This document shows, piece by piece, positions 57,211 to 64,000 of a DNA stretch of 64,000 bases. The DNA is from Gloeopeniophorella convolvens. Lineage: Eukaryota; Basidiomycota; Agaricomycetes; Russulales. Every line of letters starts with the position of its first letter. Position 1 is the first letter of the stretch. The translations under genes and the position numbers were made by a program. The stretch lies in assembly GCA_022496205.1 (NCBI GenBank), contig WTXD01000045.1:62001-126000 (forward strand), written 5' to 3'. Under the pieces are notes generated by a model. It ran no database searches. It saw only the letters and a program-made list of their open reading frames with translations, and was not told where the DNA came from.

Positions 57211-59345
57211 TCAATGGATGACGAGATGGCGGATGCCCCGGGCCATCGAGCGCAGGAAGTTGGGGAGTCTGCCAGCGCCGCGCGTGCGCGCGGCGTCCTC
57301 GGTTTGGTCGCCATTCACGGCCTCAAGCGCCCTGTCCAACGCCTCCTTCCTCTCCGACCACACGCGCTTCGTTTTCTTCAGCTGTGCCAGCGTCAGCTCC
57401 GAGGACGGCGCCGCGTCGACCGCGTCTAACACTTCCATCCACGACGCGGCGCTGTTGAGCAGCGTGCATAGCTTCCCATCTAGCTTGCGCAGTAATGATA
57501 GAGACTCGGCGTAGACGGAGGAGGGCTTGCGCGTGCCGGAAAAGTTGGCGGCGGCGGCGTGCGCAGCCTCAAGTGGCGTCTCGGCCACGTCAGACCTGAG
57601 CTGCTCGATGCGGCTGCGCAGGCCCTGCAAGTCCTTCATGTGGAACAGCACGAGCTTGAAGACGGACACGCCGCCGCATGCCGTGACCACGTCTCCGTAC
57701 TCGGCGCATCTCCAAAAGAAAGCGATGCACGACTCGATGTTTCCCTGGAATTTCGACTGTACGTGGAGGATCTTCTGAACAACCATCCCTTGCAGGCTGC
57801 CCCTCAGCGCTTCGACGGAGCCGCACAGGCGCAAGCGGGATAGCGCGTTGAAGGCGAGGTGCATGGCGAACAACTGGGCGGGCACTATCGCACTGATATT
57901 CTGCGTCGGGCTAGAGCATTAGAGTAGGCCGCCAGACGTGGGATGAATAGACGCACAGGTGGGCGAGTAACGTTCAGCGGCGAATCTGTCAGTGACTGAT
58001 GTTCGCTGTTCCCTTTCGAGTGAAGATCCTGGAAACCACGATAAGGGAGGGAGAGCAGGACTCGGGCATGACACTATGTTACCTTGGAAGCTACGATCGT
58101 CCGGTCGAGGCTGGCCCGGAAGCCTTTCCAGCGTGCAACGTCGTTGTCACCGACACGGCCGGTCTTCAGCGCCTTGTCCGCGCGCTGCGCCTCGTCGAGC
58201 CAGAACTCGTTCATGGCGGTGTGACAATGGCGGATCTCTTCGAGCACACCGTCGACCTCGCTCACGACGCCTGTGTCCGGTGACAGCGGTTCAGACAAAA
58301 CTGCCGTGTGCACTCAATGGGATTTCGCTTCGGCACGTTCTTCGAACACTCACCTGTTTTCCGGATATCCTCCACAGGACCCGCGATCTCGCTCTCATAT
58401 GACTTTTGCAGTCGAATTGCTTGCGTATGCAGCTCCTTCGCCATGTCCATCTCTTCTCCAGTGTGTCGAGGAACTCTTCTTGGCCGATGATCGTCGAAGA
58501 GATGTCCAGCAGGAACTTGTCAGCATAGTCTCTGCTAAGCTGCAAGAACTCGATATAGCGCTCCTGCTGCTTCTTCAAGCTGCTCCGCAACACGTGAACC
58601 TGCCTATTTACTCCGGGTCGACGTTCTGGAGCAGCACTGGATGCAAGCTTTTCAAGCAGATTAATAAGCCCAGATAGTCGGGTCATGTTCCGAAGCCATG
58701 AGTCCAATTTTTGGGCTTTGCGGATCTCCCAATCTTCACTGTAGCGCGCTACGCTGCAGGAACACGATCGATGAGCAGCAAACCGAATGAGCCAAACGAG
58801 ACTTACCCCTCTATCATCCGCCAATACTTCGGATCGTCGAACTTATGCTTGCGGGGACTGTCGGCAGAGGTGCGCCGATAATAAGGATCCTAGGGAGGGA
58901 GATGTTTGTGAGAATGTGTCAGTGACCACTGTTACGACGCGTCGGGGCCCAAAGAGGCTGTAAGTAGCAACACGTTCGAAATAAAGCAGCAAAACGGGTT
59001 GCCGACAACCAGCGCCAAAAGCCGAGGCTGATTAAGTACGAGACGTACCCGCAAATCCCACCACAAGGGATACCATTCGTTCCTAGGAATGGGATGGTGA
59101 ATCCGCCATATTTCAAGTCGTCGCTCCCGCATTCGTTGTGCCTCATCCTCCCGTTGTCGATACTCTATATTCTGCCGCTGCCACATTCGTTGATCCTCCA
59201 AGCTGTAAGATTGCTGTAGCCTCTTCAACATGGTCCAAGAACCAATGGACCAGACCTGGCCAGTCCTCAGCTTATGAATGGGACCATCCACCCGTGCATG
59301 GCTGGTAGTTCTCACCGGAAAATACCGTCCATCGTTCAGTGCCAT
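57211..59345 (-). pseudogene. Coiled-coil protein, module copy 2 (frameshifted)
   Basis: Same exon order as copy 1: a charged N-terminal exon (MWQRQNIEYRQREDEAQRMR), the short exon KHKFDDPKYWRMIEG, then LRSSLKKQQERYIEFLQLSR. A one-base loss near 58451, inside EKR-x-DMA, breaks the frame. A second one-base loss near 57905-57925 ends the reading soon after RPPVRLFIPRLAAYS, and the last 220 codons reopen only in another frame. The C-terminal part stays well conserved (SVYAESLSLLRKLDGKLCTL), so decay is recent or the sequence has errors. The start may be the upstream Met at 59417. Confidence 0.65.
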
Positions 59346-60055
59346 AGTGGGAATATATGGGGGCCGCAGATGCCAAAAAGTAATGTTGAGAGGAGAGTGC
59401 TTCGAGGGAATATACAAGGATCGGGGCAGCTTGCGTGGGGAAAGAGGGCAGGGGATTTGCCGCCATTTATGCAGGACAGCATGGGGACGGTCTCGGGAAA
59501 GGCTGTGCTAAGGGGAGTCTGGGCGCGTTCAATTGGCAGGCGCACGCCTGCCAAAAGGCACCGCCAAGCGATGCTTATTGACGTCTATGCGGTGCATCAA
59601 GCCTCACTGAAGAACCCTGTCCGCTAGAGACCGGTATGGAAGATTATTGAGATGGTGCTGGAGGCGCCCGCATCCCAACGCGCATGCCGCGTTGAATTTA
59701 CTGTACTCGAGTACAGCTATTGTGTGGATGGGAGCTAGCAGATGAGCCGTTCCTGGTCGGGTGCATGTTGGTGCCGTCATGATCGAAGAGGGACTACACG
59801 AGCGGCCTGGCGCGCACGACGGGGTGGTTATGAGCAGCGCCACAGGTTCTAAGTTACACAGCGTCTGGACCAGAGAAAGGCACCGAGTAATTCAGTGATG
59901 GCATGACAAGACGTAGAGCACACATGTGAACATGGCGCCATGAGCGACGGTAGTCGAGTAGAAAGCTTATGTAGACGACGCGCGGAGAGTCGCGTGCGCG
60001 CGTGGCACCGTGACGGCACTTCCTCATCCTCACCATCACCAGCGCGTCCCGCACA
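59346..60055. other. Module spacer 2
   Basis: Matches parts of 54835-55496 and 63404-64000. No gene seen. Confidence 0.5.
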
Positions 60056-60584
60056 ATGGTCATAAAGTAACCCTCCCCTTCTCCTTGCACCCCGCACAAA
60101 CACCCCCCGCAGAACCGCTGGCTCCTCGTCGGTTTCCTCTTCACCTCCCAGCTCCCCACCCCCGCCCCTACCGCTGCCCTCATCGTCAGAGATCCCCTCA
60201 CAGCGCTGCGTACAAGCACCCTCACCCACTTCGGTGACACAGGCTAGGGCGCGCCCGGCGCGCCCCTCGTAGCGAAGTACTTTGCGCCTGCGACGCGCCT
60301 CGCGATCGTGTGCGTCGCGCGGCACCCCTGTTACTCTCGGTACTCGGCAGTGCAAGCGTCATGCCGCACGTGCTGCGTGTGTCCGGTGCGTGCCCTCCCC
60401 TCCCTTCTGCGTTTTTGGTGCGGTTTGGTGCTGAGCGTGTGCGGGGCGTACGGTGCGTCACGCCGCGTTGCGTCGCGTTGGCCCGCTGGGCGCTGCTCAT
60501 ACGTTCCTGTGCCGCGCGGGCGGGGGTGCGAGCGTGGCGCAGCTTGAGGCAAGCACGCGCGAGATCGAGGCGCTGCAGGACTAA
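60056..60584 (+). pseudogene. POP5: POP5-like, module copy 2, decayed
   Basis: It begins MVIK, missing two codons against copy 1. Exon 2 reads NRWLLVGFLFTSQLPTPAPT, DPLTALRTSTLTHFGDTG, then the same in-frame stop (TAG at 60245-60247), and VAKYFAPATRLAIVCVAR. About 22 bases are then deleted, shifting the frame. NRWLLV is closer to the family consensus than NCWLLV in copy 1, so each copy has its own changes besides the shared stop. Confidence 0.8.
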
Positions 60585-61376
60585 CGCCACAAACCTCTAT
60601 AGCAAAACACCATACTATGCGCACGCTACAGCTTTGCCCACGCGAACCGCACCCCGCCACCTCCAGGTCCCCGTGCGCATGCCCCGCGCGCACGCGCACA
60701 CGCGCGGCGGGAGCGCGAGGCGCGCCGTGCGCAGTAAGGACGGGGTGCATCGCGCTGACCAGGGCCTGCGCGGCGAGCTGCGGGAGTATCAGTCCAAGTG
60801 TTCGCACACGAGCCAAGCGTCGCCTGGCGCACCGAGGGTGTGGCTGTTCGCTGGCAGTATGCTAGCCAAGTAGCTTGAGCACACGGAGGACGAGCGCGTG
60901 CAGCAGGCTTGCGCGCAGCACACAGGAAGCCGGAAAAGGAGAAGGGGTTGTTATACACAATCGTGTATGTAGAGTACTTGGTAGAAATATGCCCAGCAAT
61001 GAGATCCTCCTTGTGCAAATGACTAGTCTGGTCCTGGGATTCTTGAAACCATTGAGCCTCAAGAGAACACCCCAAGTGCGGGATGTTCGCACGAGCCGTC
61101 ATGTAGTGTTCATCAGCAGACGTGTTGTTCCTGCACGTCAATATCTCAACAGTCAGTGGGTGCGGAGAGTAGTACATGGCAGAGTATCAGCAACAAGACG
61201 ATCTATCATCGTGCGACTCGGAGGCAAGAGGATCAAGGGCATATACGTGCTACATGGGGTTCTGTACGCTGAGGTGCACGCAAATGGATTCAAAAAAAAT
61301 CAGGGGCGTACATACGGTCTTCGTCAAGTTCGTCAAGGGGTGTATAACAATATGAGTGCAAACTATGCGGTATCCT
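60585..61376. repeat. Module flank after POP5 copy 2
   Basis: Near-identical to 56061-56712, then a longer version of the flank repeat to about 61350. No gene supported. Confidence 0.6.
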
Positions 61377-63403
61377 TCAATGAATAATGAGATGGTGAAT
61401 ACCTCGAGCCATCGAGCGCAGGAAACCAGGAAGCCTGCCACCACGTGCGGGCACGGCGTCGTCGCCGTTCACTGCCTGCAAAGCACTGTCTAGCGACTTC
61501 TTCCGTTCCGACCACATGCGCTTCATTTTCTTCAGCTGGACTAGCGTCAGCTCGGACGGTGCCGCATCGGCTGCATCCTGAACTTCCATCCACGACGCGG
61601 CGGTGTCGAGCAGCATGTACAGCTTGTTGTCTAGCTTGCGCAGCAATGACAGGGACTCGGCGTAGACGGAGGAGGACCTGCGCGTGCCGGCGGAGATGGC
61701 GGTGTCGTTGAGTGCGGCCTGGGGCGCGTCGGACACTTCAGACCTGAGCCGCTCAACGCGGTCGCGGAGGCCTCGCGAGTCCTTCACGTGGGACAGCACG
61801 GGTTTGAAGACGGACACGCTGCCGCATGCTGCGACCACGTCTCCGTACTCTGCACATCTCCAGAAGAAAGCAATGCTCGACTCGATGTTCCCCTGGAACT
61901 TGGACTGCACGTGGAGGATCTTCTGAATAACCATCCCTTGCAGGCTTCCCCTCAGCGCTTCGACGGAGCCGCACAGGCGCATGCGGGACAGCGCATCGAA
62001 GGCGAGGTGCTTGGAAAACAAAAGGACGGACATTGTCGTACTGATATTCTGTGTCGGGCTTAGGGATCAGAGTAGGTTGTCGGACGTAGAGTGAATAGGC
62101 GCACAGGTGGGCAAGCAACGCTCACTGACGACGGGTCTGCCGCCGGTTGGTGTTCACTGCTTCCCTTTGAGTGAGAATCCTGGAAATTGTGATGAGGGAG
62201 AGAGAGCATGACTCGGGTACGACACAACGTTACCTTGGAAGCTGCGATCGTCTGATTGAGGCTGGCCCGGAAGTCTTTCCAGCGTGCAACGTCGTCGTCA
62301 CCAACGCGGCCGGTCTTCCGTGCCTTATCCGCGCGCTGCACCTCATCCAACCAAAATCGTTCATGGCGGTGTGACAGCGCCGATCTCTCTGAGCGCGCTG
62401 TCGACCTCGTTCATGATCCCCGTGTCTTGTGGGAGCGGTTCAGGCGAAACTGTTGTGTGCACCTAGTGAGATATGTCGCTTCGGAAGTCCTTCGAATCCT
62501 CACCTGTTCTCAGGATGTCCTCCACAGGACCCGCTATCTCGCTCTCAAATGACTTGAGTAGTTCTCTGGCGTGCGTGTGTCGTTCCTTCGCCATGTCCAA
62601 TCTCTTCTCCAGTGTGTCGAGAAACTCCTCCTGGCCCATGACCGTTGACGAGATGTCCAGCAGATATTGGTTGGCATAGTCTGTGGTGAGCTGCAAGAAT
62701 TCGATGTAGCGTCCCTGCTGCTTCTTGAAGCTATTCCGTAGCGTATGGACCTGCCTCTCTACCTCATGTCGACGGTCAGGTGGCGCACTCGACGCAAGCC
62801 CTCGAAGCCTATCAATAAGTCCCGAGAGTCGGACCATGTTCCGATGCCAAGAGTCCAATGTCTTGGATTTGAGGAAATACCATTCTTCATTGAAATGCAC
62901 TGCAGGGCCGCTGCCGGGGCACGATGAGCAGCAGCCTCAACGAGCCGAAGGAGGCCTACCCCTCTAACATCCGCCAGTACTTTGGATCATTGAACTTGTG
63001 CAAACGGGGGATGTCAACAGAGATGCGTCGGTGTATTTCATCCTAGGGAGGGAAATGTTGTGTGAGAATGTGTCCGGAACCGCTATTGGTCATGACACGC
63101 AGAAACCCGAATGACCGCGCTGGAAGACCATCTGTCCTAGCGACACATTCGAAATAAAACAGAAGAGCAGGAACCTGCCAGCCAATGGCGGAACGAAGAG
63201 GGGACGAGACGTACCCAATTCCATTGCCGTTCACGACACTCTTCCAGGAAATACCAAATGTTCATGGATCTGGCTGAGTGCTGCGAGTCGAGTCGCCACT
63301 GTCTCCGCCGCAATTGATATTGTCGTTTCAGCATTTCGTAATGCTCATCTATTCCTTGTATCTCGTCGTAGGTTCGTAGTCGCTTCTCCCGCATGCGCCA
63401 CAA
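61377..63403 (-). pseudogene. Coiled-coil protein, module copy 3 (frameshifted)
   Basis: Conserved pieces are a charged N-terminal exon (MWRMREKRLRTYDEIQ), the short exon LHKFNDPKYWRMLEG, GQEEFLDTLEKRLDMAKERH with its frame intact unlike copy 2, a KDFRASLNQTIAASK exon, and the C-terminal 218 codons (61377-62033). The join between RLFTLRPTTYSDP and the final part is one base short at 62050-62070, the same place as in copy 2, giving an early stop. The N-terminus is shorter than in copy 1. Confidence 0.62.
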
Positions 63404-64000
63404 AAGGAACTAGAATACACCATGTCTCAGTTGTGACCGAAATTAGGTTCATCAACCCATGCGTGGCCGACAGTTCTTACCGGATTATACCACACCATAT
63501 CGAGCAGTTCCGTCACAGAGATATGTCAGGGTCGCGTATGCCAAAGAGCGATGTTGTGGAGGGGGGAAAGCCAGGAGAAGAGGGTCGAGGGTCGGGGTAA
63601 CTGGAAAGATGGTCGGAGATCTGCCGCCATTTATGCAGGACAGCATGAGGACAGTCTCGGGGAAGGCCGCGTTGAGGAGAGCCTGTGCGTATTAGACGCT
63701 CCTTGGCAGCAGGCGCACGGTTGTCAAGGGGCACCGCCAGGCGGTACATATTGGTGTCTATGCAGTGCGTCAAGCTTCAAATGGCAAGAACCCTGCCAGC
63801 AAATGGCCCGCTCTTACTTGAGATGCACGTTGGTGCCGTCATTAGAGAGAGACCGGACCGTTGCGCGCGACGGGGTGCTGTATGAGTATGATCCCCAGCA
63901 CCGGTAAAACGACACGCAGGCCCTACAAAAAAGTGTCTGTCACGATCGTGGGGAAAGCCATGGACTAGAGAAGGAGAACAGAGCGTGGTGATCGTGGTCG
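63404..64000. other. Module spacer 3, runs off the window
   Basis: Equivalent to 59420-59880 (TTTATGCAGGACAGCATG, then GTCTCGGG). If the pattern holds, a third POP5-like copy may lie just beyond the window; this is a prediction. Confidence 0.5.

Noticed and set aside
1..64000. CRISPR arrays, LTR elements or DNA transposons as the source of the repeats
   Set aside because: Repeats contain host-type genes with introns; no spacer-repeat pattern, transposase or reverse transcriptase motif, or paired terminal repeats were seen.

Overview
The window is nuclear DNA of a mushroom-forming basidiomycete (Agaricomycetes, probably Polyporales-like). Genes are cut by many 45-70 bp GT-AG introns, coding DNA is often very GC-rich, and several proteins belong to families typical of these fungi (DUF6533 and DUF6534 membrane proteins, F-box proteins, a proline-tailed arrestin, an MLKL-like N-domain protein). 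No tRNA, rRNA, CRISPR array, transposase or reverse transcriptase was recognised. Gene models below were spliced by hand from sequence; protein identities are from motif recognition, not from a search.

Layout. 0.7-7.1 kb: a leucine-rich-repeat protein and an MLKL-like/kinase-like protein, both +. 7.4-16.9 kb: left arm of a large imperfect inverted duplication, holding an F-box gene, HSBP1 (heat shock factor binding protein), a DUF6534 membrane protein, an uncharacterised gene X and a multi-pass membrane protein (copy A). 18.1-22.3 kb: single-copy core with a MINDY-type deubiquitinase (-) and an Rrn5-like RNA polymerase I factor (+) transcribed divergently. 23.3-35.3 kb: tandem units each made of Rrn5-like (intact once, then two pseudogenes), multi-pass membrane protein (copies B, C, D) and gene X. 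35.4-38.3 kb: a truncated macro-domain gene and a DUF6533 membrane protein. 39.6-45.1 kb: the right arm, mirror image of 7.4-13.3 kb (DUF6534, HSBP1, F-box again).

45.6-52.0 kb: two intact single-copy genes in divergent arrangement, a 1187-residue arrestin-like protein (-) and an 18-exon formamidase (+), with a TATA box before the latter. 52.6-64 kb: about 4.4 kb tandem modules, each a large coiled-coil protein of unknown function (-) and a POP5-like RNase P/MRP gene (+); the first coiled-coil copy is open throughout, the other two carry frameshifts, and both POP5 copies share one in-frame TAG.

The clearest biology is duplication: an older inverted duplication of at least five genes, then recent tandem copying inside its right arm, with most extra copies of housekeeping-type genes (Rrn5-like, POP5) decaying while the membrane proteins, F-box and HSBP1 copies stay open. 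This suggests a fast-evolving membrane-protein and regulatory cluster beside conserved genes.
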